Source: Desulfobacterales bacterium (GTDB taxonomy: Bacteria; Desulfobacterota; Desulfobacteria; Desulfobacterales; JAEINQ01). Taken from it: 64,000 bases of DNA. Both the position numbers and the translations under genes were made by a program. Each line of letters opens with the position of its first letter. The stretch's first letter is position 1. The notes beneath the pieces were generated by a model, which saw only the letters and a list, made by a program, of their open reading frames with translations, was not told the origin of the DNA and did not search any database. The stretch covers positions 62,001 to 126,000 of the forward strand of contig JAEINQ010000006.1 of assembly GCA_016342285.1 (NCBI GenBank). The letters run 5' to 3'. Below, in pieces: positions 55,510 through 64,000 of this stretch.

Positions 55510-57606
55510 TCAGCCGACCTTGACCATCCCCCCCTTTAGGGTGAGCATGCCGCCGCCTTCCACCTTGGCCGACGCGCTCCCTTTGCTTTCCACAGTCAAG
55601 CCCTTGTTGGTCAAAGCCAGGCCGGCCTGGTTGGTCAGGGTGGTACCCCCCTTGTTGGTCAGGGCCGTGCCCGCCTTGTTGTCCAGGGACGTGCCCGCCT
55701 GGTTGGTCAGGGCCGTGCCGGCTTTGTTGGTCAGGGCCATGGACGCCTTGTTGGTCAACGATTTACCGGCCTGGTTGGTCACGTTACCACTCGCCTTGAT
55801 GGTGATGTCTTTCTTGCCGACGATGTTGATGGTCCCCTTGACATTGATGGTCAGATTGCCGTCCACCTTGAGTTCATAATTCTTTTTCACCGAATGGGTA
55901 AAACCATCTTTGTTGGTGTGGGTTTCCGCCCCGGTGACGGTCAGCCCCCGCTTGGCCTTGACCGAGTGGGTTTCGCTCCCCTTGGTAATGGTGACGGTGC
56001 GGTCCCCCTTGGAAACGGTGAACGACTCGTTGCCCTCCTTGATGGTGGTGGTCCGGTCCTTGGTAATGTCGATGGTTTCTTTTCCAAGAACCTCTTTCTT
56101 CCGGTCGTTTTCCACCTTGATGTTGTAGTCCTTCTGGGCATGGACGTATAGCTCTTCCTTGTCCTTGGTATCGTCGAACCGGATCTCGTTTCCCGCTTTC
56201 CCCTTCTTGGTGGAAATGGTCTTGATCGTACTCTTGTTCTTGTCGCCGGGCATGGCGTACGGCACGGTCTGGGTGGCGTTGTAGACCGTCCCGATGATCA
56301 GGGGGCGGTCGGGATTTCCCTCCAGAAAGCTGACCACCACTTCGGCGCCCATTCGGGGAATAAAGAGGGTGCCCCAGGATTTTCCCGCCCACACCTGGGC
56401 CACGCGGACCCAGCAGCTGCTGTTTTCGTCCTTTTTCCCTTCCTGGTCCCAATGAAACTGAACCTTGACCCGGCCGTATTTGTCCGGCCAGATCTCTTCG
56501 CCCTTCTTTCCCACCACCACGGCGGTCTGGGAACCAAAAATTTTCGGCTTTTTCACCAGGCGCGGGGGGCGAAAAGGGACGGCCGCCGGAAAAGCCTCAA
56601 AGCTGTTGGCGTAGCTGTCTTGATTGGCCTGAATGGAGAGCCATCGCAGAACGTATTCGCCGTTGATATCGGCGCGGTCATGTCCAGACATCTTGAATTT
56701 GTATCCGCAGATAAAGGCCCGACAATACCCATCGCCGCTCAGCACCTTGCCCGGCACCTCCAGGGCTTCGATGCGCCGGGAGACGATCTTTTCCCCATCG
56801 GCGGTCTTGAGAAACTCTCCGGGATACTCGTAGACACGAAGTTTGCCTTTGGACTTTCCCTTTACCACGGTGAGCAGGTCGGTCTCCGGGGTTTCGAAAT
56901 TGAAGTCCTCAGCGGCAAATTTGTTGGTGACCAGGCTTTGCTCCAACATCACCGTGTCGATCAGGTCGTCGGCTTTGGCGATGGGGTCCGTTTCGGTGTA
57001 CCGGGCCTCTTTCAGACCGGGGCAGGCCTTGTGGGCCGAAGCGGCGTTGGCCATGACCAAGGTATGCTTGGTTTTGGTATGCTCGAAATAATAAAAAATC
57101 CCCTCGTCCTCCATGAGTCGGGAGACGAAATCCAGGGCGGTCTCCTGGTACTGAACACAGTACTCGCGTTTGGCAAAGGCACCGCTGGTGCTGTCCTTGT
57201 GGTCACTGAACCCATTGTCCGAGAAAATGGCGGTGATGATCTCCTTGGCGGTTTTGTTTTGAAAGATCCGGCTGTCGGTGGTCAGGGAGAGCTGCCAGAA
57301 CCAGGGGCGCAATTCGGCATAATAGGTGGTCATGGCGCCGTCGTTGTCCGACTGGCGAAAACAGGTCACAATGCCGTTGATATACCGGATGGTGCCGCTG
57401 TACTGCTCAATGGAGACGGTCACCGCCTTGCCGAGAATCTTGGCAAAATCCACCTTGTTGTCGGCGGTCCGCAGCTTGAGGCGATAATGAAACAGACCGG
57501 ACAGGCTTTCATCACCGAAGACCTCCTCGGCAATGAATTTCCGCCCCCCGCTGTCCAGCGGCGTGGTGACCTGTAGATACAGTCCTTCGTCGGATATGGT
57601 TTTCAT
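55510..57606 (-). CDS. tssI: Type VI secretion system tip protein VgrG
   Basis: EVFGDESLSGLFHYRLKL; YCVQYQETALDFVSRLMEDEGIFYYFEH; VQFHWDQEGKKDENSSCWVRVAQVWAGKSWGTLFIPRMGAEVVVSFLEGNPDRPLIIGTVYNA. Confidence 0.96.
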   Translation of the reverse strand: MKTISDEGLYLQVTTPLDSGGRKFIAEEVFGDESLSGLFHYRLKLRTADNKVDFAKILGKAVTVSIEQYSGTIRYINGIVTCFRQSDNDGAMTTYYAELRPWFWQLSLTTDSRIFQNKTAKEIITAIFSDNGFSDHKDSTSGAFAKREYCVQYQETALDFVSRLMEDEGIFYYFEHTKTKHTLVMANAASAHKACPGLKEARYTETDPIAKADDLIDTVMLEQSLVTNKFAAEDFNFETPETDLLTVVKGKSKGKLRVYEYPGEFLKTADGEKIVSRRIEALEVPGKVLSGDGYCRAFICGYKFKMSGHDRADINGEYVLRWLSIQANQDSYANSFEAFPAAVPFRPPRLVKKPKIFGSQTAVVVGKKGEEIWPDKYGRVKVQFHWDQEGKKDENSSCWVRVAQVWAGKSWGTLFIPRMGAEVVVSFLEGNPDRPLIIGTVYNATQTVPYAMPGDKNKSTIKTISTKKGKAGNEIRFDDTKDKEELYVHAQKDYNIKVENDRKKEVLGKETIDITKDRTTTIKEGNESFTVSKGDRTVTITKGSETHSVKAKRGLTVTGAETHTNKDGFTHSVKKNYELKVDGNLTINVKGTINIVGKKDITIKASGNVTNQAGKSLTNKASMALTNKAGTALTNQAGTSLDNKAGTALTNKGGTTLTNQAGLALTNKGLTVESKGSASAKVEGGGMLTLKGGMVKVG
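55601..55776 (-). repeat. 24-bp tandem repeat in vgrG encoding NKAGTALT-type octapeptides (~7 units)
   Basis: NQAGKSLT NKASMALT NKAGTALT NQAGTSLD NKAGTALT NKGGTTLT NQAGLALT NKG. Confidence 0.92.
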
Positions 57607-57675
57607 TAGACCTTAGTACTCGATTCCATTAAGCACGCCTGCATTATCCAGCATCCAGTATCCAGCATTCCAGAA

Positions 57676-60522
57676 CTAAAGGCGGTCGATCAGTTTCCGC
57701 CATCGCCTGGAGGTTTTGTCGATCTTACCCGGGCCGCGCCCGCTCTGCCCGGATCGCTTCTTTGCCTCGGCCAGCATTGTTTGAATCGATTCCGGATGGT
57801 CTTCGTCTCCGCCGGATCGATCCAGGGGCCGGCCGGCCAGACCGCCCGTCCGCGATTCGCCCTCGGGCAGGCCCTCTTCACGAAACGCCGGCTCAAACCG
57901 GTAGTCCAGCCCCCCCTGGTCGTCCAGATGGCCATGAATGGACGTACAGGCCTGCCCGGCGGCCATGCGCCGGAGCATCTCGGAGGAAAGCTCCGGCAGC
58001 AGGGTGTGGGTCAGCAGATGATCGACGTTGCGGGCACCCGAATCGACTTCGGTGCACCGATCGGCCACGGCATCGACCAGTTCATCGCTGTAGGTAAAAG
58101 CCACCCGGTGGTTTTCGGCAAAACGCAACTGAATCTTTTCCAGCTTCAGCCGAACGATACGCCGGATCACCGAATCGTTCAGGGGCAGGTAGGGCACGAT
58201 CACCAACCGCCCGAGAAAGGCCGGTTTGAAATAGCGAAGCAGTTCAGGCCTGACCTGCTCCACCAGATCCTCTAAGTCCGGCGTATCCTCCCCTTCCATG
58301 CAAGCGTTTAAAATGGCGTCGGTCCCCACGTTGGAGGTGAGCATGATGACGGTGTTCTTAAAATCCACCACCACCCCTTCGGAGTCTTCCAATACCCCCT
58401 TGTCAAAGACCTGGTAGAAGAGTTCCATGACGTCGGGGTGGGCTTTTTCCACTTCGTCGAGCAACACGGCGCTGTAAGGATTCTGGCGGACCGCCTCGGT
58501 GAGGACCCCGCCCTTGCCATGCCCCACATAGCCCGGGGGAGCGCCCTTGAGGCCCGAAACCGTGTAAGCCTCCTGGTATTCGCTCATATTGATGACCACC
58601 AGGTTCCGGTCACCCCCGTAAAGCAGATCGGCCAGGGTCAGCGCGGTCTCGGTCTTGCCCACCCCGCTGGGGCCCGCCAGCAGAAACACCCCCACGGGCT
58701 TGCCCGGATCGTCCAGGCCGGCACGATAGGTCCGGATTCTGCGGCAGATCATGTCCAGGGCCTGGGGCTGGCCAATGATGCGCTCTGCCATCTTCTCCTT
58801 GAGATTGAGGACCGTGTCGATCTCATCGGTGAGCATTTTGCCCACCGGGATACCGGTCCAGTTGGAAATCACCCGGGCGATCACCCGGGCATCGACGCAA
58901 AGGGGGACCATGGTGGTTTCGGCCTGAAGCCCTGCCAGATCGGCCTTGGCACTTTTAAGCCGTTCCAGGCCGGCGGCATCGGCAGCGGCGCTGCGTTGCA
59001 AATCCGCCTGCAGTTCCAGCACCGCCGCCACGGCAGCCCTTTCCTCTTCCCACCGTTTTTCCAGCATTTCCTGCTCGCCATGCACCGCGGCCAGGGACCG
59101 GGTCAGCTCTTCCAGCCGCTCGCTATGATCGTGCCCCGAGGCCTGTTCGCGTCCCAAGATGGCGATCTCCAGTTCCAGTTGTTGGCCACGCTTGACCGCG
59201 TCTTCAATCTCCGGCGGGGTGCTGTTCTGCCCCACGGCCACCCGCGCGCAGGCGGTGTCCAGGACACTGATGGCCTTGTCAGGAAGCTGACGCCCGGTGA
59301 TATATCGGTTAGACAATCGCACCGCATCCCAGACCGCTTCGTCGAGCACCGTCACCCGATGGTGGGCTTCTAAGTTGGCCACCACGCCGCGGAGCATCTC
59401 CACGGCAGACGCTTCGTCGGGCTCGGCCACCTTGACCACCTGAAACCGTCGCACCAGGGCCGGGTCTTTTTCAAAATACTTCTTGTACTCGGACCAGGTG
59501 GTGGCGGCGATGGTCCGAAGCTCCCCCCTGGCCAGAACCGGCTTGAGCAGGTTGGCCGCATCCCCCTGGCCGGCCATGCCGCCAGCGCCGATCATGGTGT
59601 GGGCCTCGTCGATGAAAAGGATCACGGGCGCCGGGGCCCGCTTGACTTCATCGATCACCGCCTTGAGCCGCTTTTCGAACTCGCCGCGAATCCCGGCACC
59701 TGCCTGAAGCAGGGCAAGATCCAGAATACGAATGGAGATGTTGGCCAGGGCCGGGGGCACGTCCCCACCACCGGCGATACGCAGGGCAAAACCCTCCACC
59801 ACCGCCGTTTTTCCCACACCGGCTTCCCCGGTCAGGATGGGATTGTTCTGGCGGCGGCGGGTTAAAATATCGATGAGTTGGCGAATCTCGGTGTCGCGGC
59901 CGTAGATGGGGTCAATCTTCCCCTGCCGGGCCCGCTCAATCAAATCGATGGTAAACTGATCCAAGGCCGGCGTCTGACTGGCCCGTGGACGCTTCCGCGG
60001 CGAGGTGACCGCCTCCTTTTTTGGAGGGGTGCCGTCGGGCCGCGACGCCCGTTCCACAGCGCGGACCATATCGGTAAATTCTTTTTTGACCGCCTCCCTC
60101 GGAATTTTTGTCAGCGACGGAGCCGATTCCACAATGACACCGCGCAGGGTATCGTTGTCCAACAGCGCCTGGAAAATGGCACCGGAAAGAATCTGCTCTC
60201 CCTGGTAATGGAGCGAACTGAGCAGCCAGGCCTGCTCCAGCAGTTGCAGGATGTAAGGCGACAGGGCCGGGGTGCGGCTGTTTCCCCGCTTGAAGCGCTC
60301 AATGGCCAGGGTCAACTCCCGGTTCAAAGTGGCCGTACCGATCTCGTAGTGGCGCAACAGCTGGCGAATATCGGTATCGGGAATCTCCAGCAGCTTGAGC
60401 AGCAGGTGCTCCAACTCCACATTATAATTGGTCTGGGCCACGCAGAGTTCCGCGGCCGCTTCCACCCCCTTGCGGCAGTTGGGGTCGAGTTTGTCGATCA
60501 GGGCCTGCAGGTCGATACTCAT
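57676..60522 (-). CDS. tssH: T6SS ATPase ClpV/TssH
   Basis: Walker A GEAGVGKTAVVEG and GPSGVGKTETALTLADLLYGG; ClpB-like organisation with T6SS neighbours. Confidence 0.96.
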   Translation of the reverse strand: MSIDLQALIDKLDPNCRKGVEAAAELCVAQTNYNVELEHLLLKLLEIPDTDIRQLLRHYEIGTATLNRELTLAIERFKRGNSRTPALSPYILQLLEQAWLLSSLHYQGEQILSGAIFQALLDNDTLRGVIVESAPSLTKIPREAVKKEFTDMVRAVERASRPDGTPPKKEAVTSPRKRPRASQTPALDQFTIDLIERARQGKIDPIYGRDTEIRQLIDILTRRRQNNPILTGEAGVGKTAVVEGFALRIAGGGDVPPALANISIRILDLALLQAGAGIRGEFEKRLKAVIDEVKRAPAPVILFIDEAHTMIGAGGMAGQGDAANLLKPVLARGELRTIAATTWSEYKKYFEKDPALVRRFQVVKVAEPDEASAVEMLRGVVANLEAHHRVTVLDEAVWDAVRLSNRYITGRQLPDKAISVLDTACARVAVGQNSTPPEIEDAVKRGQQLELEIAILGREQASGHDHSERLEELTRSLAAVHGEQEMLEKRWEEERAAVAAVLELQADLQRSAAADAAGLERLKSAKADLAGLQAETTMVPLCVDARVIARVISNWTGIPVGKMLTDEIDTVLNLKEKMAERIIGQPQALDMICRRIRTYRAGLDDPGKPVGVFLLAGPSGVGKTETALTLADLLYGGDRNLVVINMSEYQEAYTVSGLKGAPPGYVGHGKGGVLTEAVRQNPYSAVLLDEVEKAHPDVMELFYQVFDKGVLEDSEGVVVDFKNTVIMLTSNVGTDAILNACMEGEDTPDLEDLVEQVRPELLRYFKPAFLGRLVIVPYLPLNDSVIRRIVRLKLEKIQLRFAENHRVAFTYSDELVDAVADRCTEVDSGARNVDHLLTHTLLPELSSEMLRRMAAGQACTSIHGHLDDQGGLDYRFEPAFREEGLPEGESRTGGLAGRPLDRSGGDEDHPESIQTMLAEAKKRSGQSGRGPGKIDKTSRRWRKLIDRL

Positions 60523-60539
60523 GGGGCCTATCTTTCCCT

Positions 60540-61577
60540 TCACGCGTTGTGGATGTTGGATTCAGAGGATAGCCGAACCGGCTGGCAGGCCGACCGGCGC
60601 TTGGACCCGCCCAGCCATGCACTCCAGCCCAGCCTCGGCCCGTTTTGAGCATCGAGTCTCCGCACCGGCGTGTCTTCGGTGTCCGGCAACAGCACGATGT
60701 CAAAATCGAGTTCCGCACCGCTGTAAAACCGGATCAGTTCACACAGGGGGGCAAAGGCCTGGCCCGTGGGAATAAAATCCAGGAGGGTATCGGCCGGCAC
60801 AGGGCCGAGATGGATCTCAAACTTTCCCTGCTGATCCCAAACCCGACCGCCGAGCACCACATCGACCCCCAGCCGCCGGTTCTGCCCGCCATCCCCGAGA
60901 CAGGTGATCTGGTCGGCGGCGATGGTGCGCCACTGGCCGCAAAACGGCACCCCGCGCACCGGCACCTTGAAGTGATCGGCCAGCAGGTAGGTCAGTCCGG
61001 ACATGGACCGGGGCTGGTGGGCCAGCAGGGCCGTGTATTGCAGCATGGACCGGTCGGAGACCCCCATACGCGCGTGCAGGCTGCCGGTCCCCATTCCCAT
61101 AAGGGCGTAGAGGGTGCGGGAGATATGGCCGTGTTGAGGGGATGCAAAGTCAAATCCCAACCGGTAGGTCTTTCGCACCCGATAAAGCAGGGCCACCAGC
61201 CGGTGATTGAAGATGTCCAGAAAAGCCCGAAGGGCCGTATCTTTCTTCCAGTCCCGCTCCAGGACCAGTTCGGTATAGACCGCCGGTAGCGGCCCCATAG
61301 CGCCGGCAAGCCCCATGACATTGACGGTCATGGCCGGCGGCGCGCCTTTTTCTTCCGGCGACCGCACCTCGGTCACATCTCCGGCGGGAAAATCGAACCG
61401 CACCTCGGAACGAAACCGCACCGCTTCGGCGTCGGCTTCAACCCCCTCGCCCACACGTGACCGCTCCGGCGCCAGGATTTCCAGCAATTTCACGGCCTGG
61501 TAGAAATTGAACCGGTGTCCTTCGGCAAAAAGGGTGTCCGCTAAAGAACGATTTGTTCCCCAGCCATGGGTGGCCAT
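60540..61577 (-). CDS. tssG: T6SS baseplate protein TssG
   Basis: FAEGHRFNFYQAVKLLEILAP; GLAGAMGPLPAVYTELVLER; position between tssF and tssH. Confidence 0.94.
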   Translation of the reverse strand: MATHGWGTNRSLADTLFAEGHRFNFYQAVKLLEILAPERSRVGEGVEADAEAVRFRSEVRFDFPAGDVTEVRSPEEKGAPPAMTVNVMGLAGAMGPLPAVYTELVLERDWKKDTALRAFLDIFNHRLVALLYRVRKTYRLGFDFASPQHGHISRTLYALMGMGTGSLHARMGVSDRSMLQYTALLAHQPRSMSGLTYLLADHFKVPVRGVPFCGQWRTIAADQITCLGDGGQNRRLGVDVVLGGRVWDQQGKFEIHLGPVPADTLLDFIPTGQAFAPLCELIRFYSGAELDFDIVLLPDTEDTPVRRLDAQNGPRLGWSAWLGGSKRRSACQPVRLSSESNIHNA

Positions 61578-63352
61578 CGTTTCCAGACTCCTTCCCGCTG
61601 CTGGCTCGTCACCACCAGTTGGGTAAAGGTGTTCACCGACGCGTAGAGCGGCAGAAACCGGTTTAAAACCACTGCCAGCAGGAACCCGCCGCTGCCCACA
61701 TACATCCGCTCGTCAAACTCCAAGGTAATTTCCATGCCCCGGCAAAAGCCCCGCCAGGCATCGTCGCCGATGCGCCGGACCACCTTGCGACTGGTCATGG
61801 ACCGAATACCGCTGACCTGCTGGTAGACCGCTTCGGGGTCGGCAAAACTGTAGAGCCTTAAGATCTCACGCAACGCCTTGAGGCTCTCGGCATCGTTGCC
61901 CAGGGAGAGGTAGTTGAGCGACAGGTGGGAGATCAGCCTCCACAGGGCCGCCCCGTCCAAAGGCGGATCCATCTGCTGGGTCGGTTTACCCAGTGCATAA
62001 ATACGGGCCAGGGGGGCGGCCTGTTCGATCTGCAGTACGGCCCCGGCGGGCAGGTCCTCGGCCAGGCGCCGGTTGGTGCACAGGGTGCGGGCAAAAACCG
62101 TCGTGTTGGGCGACCGTGCGGGATTAAAGTCCAGATCCACGAAGGAGAGATGAACATGGGTTCCGGGAAGGCTCTTTTGGCCCGTGGCCGTGCGCCGGGC
62201 GTGCCAGAACGCCCGCTGTCCCCGCCGCTGCAGATCGTGGCTGTAAGCGTAGAAGGGCTCAATGGGCCAAGGTTCGATCTGTTCGTCGGAAACGCCCGTC
62301 ACCTGAAGAATCGAATGGATCTCCGTGGTCGCCAGGCGACGCTGGTCCGGGTTGAGCAGGTACTCGGGGTGGCGCTCGTCAAGGCGGATGGGATCGGTGG
62401 TTTTGGTAAACAGGTTGATGATCGGCGAACACCCCAGACAAAAGGTCTCTTTGTCGATGGTCAGGCGACCGGTGGGAACCTGATCCAGCAGAAACAGCAG
62501 GTCAAAGTGGTTCTCCGAGCTGTGCGCCCCAAGGCCGTCGACATCGAAGAAAAGATACTTCTCCGGAAAGACGAAATACTCCTGGATCAGGCGGTAGCCC
62601 CGATGGACGTTGGCCGGATAGGGGAGCACATCCTCGTCGGGCGCAAAGCCCACGGGCATCAGGTTTTCAACGGGAAGAAACCGGGGACGGCCGCCGTCCT
62701 CGGGCATCAGGGCCAGACGCCGCAAATGGCTGAACAGCAGTTCATAGAGATCGTTGGCCAGCATGCGGTCGGCATTCAGATAAAAACGGAGCCGGGAGAG
62801 ATCCATCTTCCCCAGCCCGCCCTCGGGACTGTGGATACGGATCCGAAGCACCAGCGACACGTCGGGCATGGTGTCGAGAAAATCATACTTGTCCGTGGAT
62901 TCGAATCCTGCCCACGCCACCTCCACCGGCCAGAGAGTCACCGGATAACAGGTGCGGAAGCGGCAGACCTCGTCGGTGGCCGTCTGGGAGAAAAGCGGCG
63001 TATGCCGGGGGATCAAGTGCCCGGAAGTCATCTTTCCCTGGGTCGGATCCACATCAAAACGGGCCACGGTCATGGCCGGCACCGGTGAGAGAAAATGGGG
63101 ATAGATGGTGCCCAGCAGGGCCGTGGCCAGTTGGGGAAATTCGCTTTCGATATTGTGCTGGATCCGACCGGTCAGAAAGGCAAAGGATTCGATGAGGCGC
63201 TCGATATGCGGGTCCGGGCACGGACCCATGCCCATCTCCAGCCGGCCGGCCACCTTGGGATAGCTTTCGGCAAAATCCATCCCCATTTTTCGCAGGTAGG
63301 TCAGTTCCCGTTTGTAGTACTCGAGAAGATCGTCAGATTGCTTCGTGGTCAT
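61541..63352 (-). CDS. tssF: T6SS baseplate protein TssF
   Basis: DLLEYYKRELTYLRKMGMDFAESYPKVAGRLEMG...DPHIERLIESFAFLTGRIQHNIESEFPQLATALLGTIYPHFLSPVP. Confidence 0.96.
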   Translation of the reverse strand: MTTKQSDDLLEYYKRELTYLRKMGMDFAESYPKVAGRLEMGMGPCPDPHIERLIESFAFLTGRIQHNIESEFPQLATALLGTIYPHFLSPVPAMTVARFDVDPTQGKMTSGHLIPRHTPLFSQTATDEVCRFRTCYPVTLWPVEVAWAGFESTDKYDFLDTMPDVSLVLRIRIHSPEGGLGKMDLSRLRFYLNADRMLANDLYELLFSHLRRLALMPEDGGRPRFLPVENLMPVGFAPDEDVLPYPANVHRGYRLIQEYFVFPEKYLFFDVDGLGAHSSENHFDLLFLLDQVPTGRLTIDKETFCLGCSPIINLFTKTTDPIRLDERHPEYLLNPDQRRLATTEIHSILQVTGVSDEQIEPWPIEPFYAYSHDLQRRGQRAFWHARRTATGQKSLPGTHVHLSFVDLDFNPARSPNTTVFARTLCTNRRLAEDLPAGAVLQIEQAAPLARIYALGKPTQQMDPPLDGAALWRLISHLSLNYLSLGNDAESLKALREILRLYSFADPEAVYQQVSGIRSMTSRKVVRRIGDDAWRGFCRGMEITLEFDERMYVGSGGFLLAVVLNRFLPLYASVNTFTQLVVTSQQREGVWKRWPPMAGEQIVL

Positions 63353-63872
63353 GGATTTCCATTTCGCCGGTATCCTTCTGGAAAATGGTCAGAAAGGAGA
63401 CCGGTTCCCGAAATTCACCCACGGCCATCACGGCCGAGATGATCATTTTAAGACGCCGTTCGGTGTCCATTTCCAGGGCCATCTCCACGTGGACACCCTC
63501 AAGCCGCGGTTCATAGGCAGTAATGGCCCGGGAGACGCGCTGCGCCATCTGCTCCAGCGCCTCCTCGTTCTCCGGGGAAAACCCCCCAAAGTCGGGGATG
63601 CCGTATTCAAGGACAGTCAACTCCCGATCGTCAAAGTCGTCGGTAGCCAGCGACGTGCGCGTGTTGAGAAGCCAGCCCAGATCACGCCGGATGGCGGCTC
63701 GAAACGCTTCCCGGTTCAGGGTGCGAAGGGGCCGGATCTCCCGGGTCTCTCTCGGCGCGTGATCGATGAGCCGGTCGATGAGCGAGGCCCTGGCCCTTCT
63801 CGGCTGTTTTTTCTCCGGCATGGTCGATTCATCCCCGCGGCCAGTTCTCAGCACCCGAACAGACGGCGTCAT
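63333..63872 (-). CDS. tssE: T6SS baseplate protein TssE
   Basis: SLIDRLIDHAP...IRRDLGWLLNTRTSLATDD...LTVLEYGIPDFGGFS gp25-like. Confidence 0.92.
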   Translation of the reverse strand: MTPSVRVLRTGRGDESTMPEKKQPRRARASLIDRLIDHAPRETREIRPLRTLNREAFRAAIRRDLGWLLNTRTSLATDDFDDRELTVLEYGIPDFGGFSPENEEALEQMAQRVSRAITAYEPRLEGVHVEMALEMDTERRLKMIISAVMAVGEFREPVSFLTIFQKDTGEMEIHDHEAI

Positions 63873-63890
63873 TTATCCCAAGGCACAGCC

Positions 63891-64000
63891 TCACGATACA
63901 ATGTTCTCGATCAAGTTGTGGGAGGCGATCATTCGCGGCTTGGCCGTACCCAGCAACTTGTCCATGGGCCGATAGGTGTATTCGGCCTTGGTGCCAAGCA
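63891..64000 (-). CDS. C-terminal fragment of the next T6SS-operon gene (identity not resolved; runs off window)
   Basis: Open frame ending LGTKAEYTYRPMDKLLGTAKPRMIASHNLIENIVS*. Confidence 0.45.
   Translation of the reverse strand, partial: LGTKAEYTYRPMDKLLGTAKPRMIASHNLIENIVS

Noticed and set aside
60540-63352. 36-bp tssF/tssG overlap and tight tssE-tssF overlap as unusual features
   Set aside because: Overlapping baseplate genes are common in T6SS operons

Overview
This 64 kb window looks like a chromosomal segment from a GC-rich, Desulfobacterota-like bacterium; the taxon is inferred only from gene content and intergenic repeat style. Positions 1-40 kb hold mostly ordinary metabolic and transport genes: aldehyde dehydrogenases, an acyl-CoA dehydrogenase, an ArsA-like ATPase, CstA, glycogen phosphorylase, an octaheme HAO-type cytochrome, MetAP, SulP and others. 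They are separated by long intergenic regions crowded with dispersed repeats. Positions 40.9-52 kb carry a compact plus-strand block: a regulatory-domain methyltransferase, three paralogous TPR-methyltransferases in tandem, a TlpA-like thioredoxin, a cobalamin-binding-type radical SAM protein, a stand-alone spike-stalk-like protein, a PAAR-like protein, a Zn-ribbon methyltransferase and a DcrB/DUF1795-like protein. It abuts a minus-strand type VI secretion cluster (VgrG, ClpV/TssH, TssG, TssF, TssE) with SPOR and MORN accessory proteins, which runs off the right edge. The most interesting candidate is this T6SS-adjacent putative protein-modification and spike-loading block; its methyltransferase part is flanked by ~290-bp direct repeats. 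Other notable items are a decayed formate dehydrogenase alpha gene, an MFS transporter fused to two periplasmic sensor-like regions, a 113-bp imperfect palindrome upstream of sulP, families of intergenic inverted-repeat elements, and a likely CTG start codon. No rRNA, tRNA or CRISPR array was recognised.
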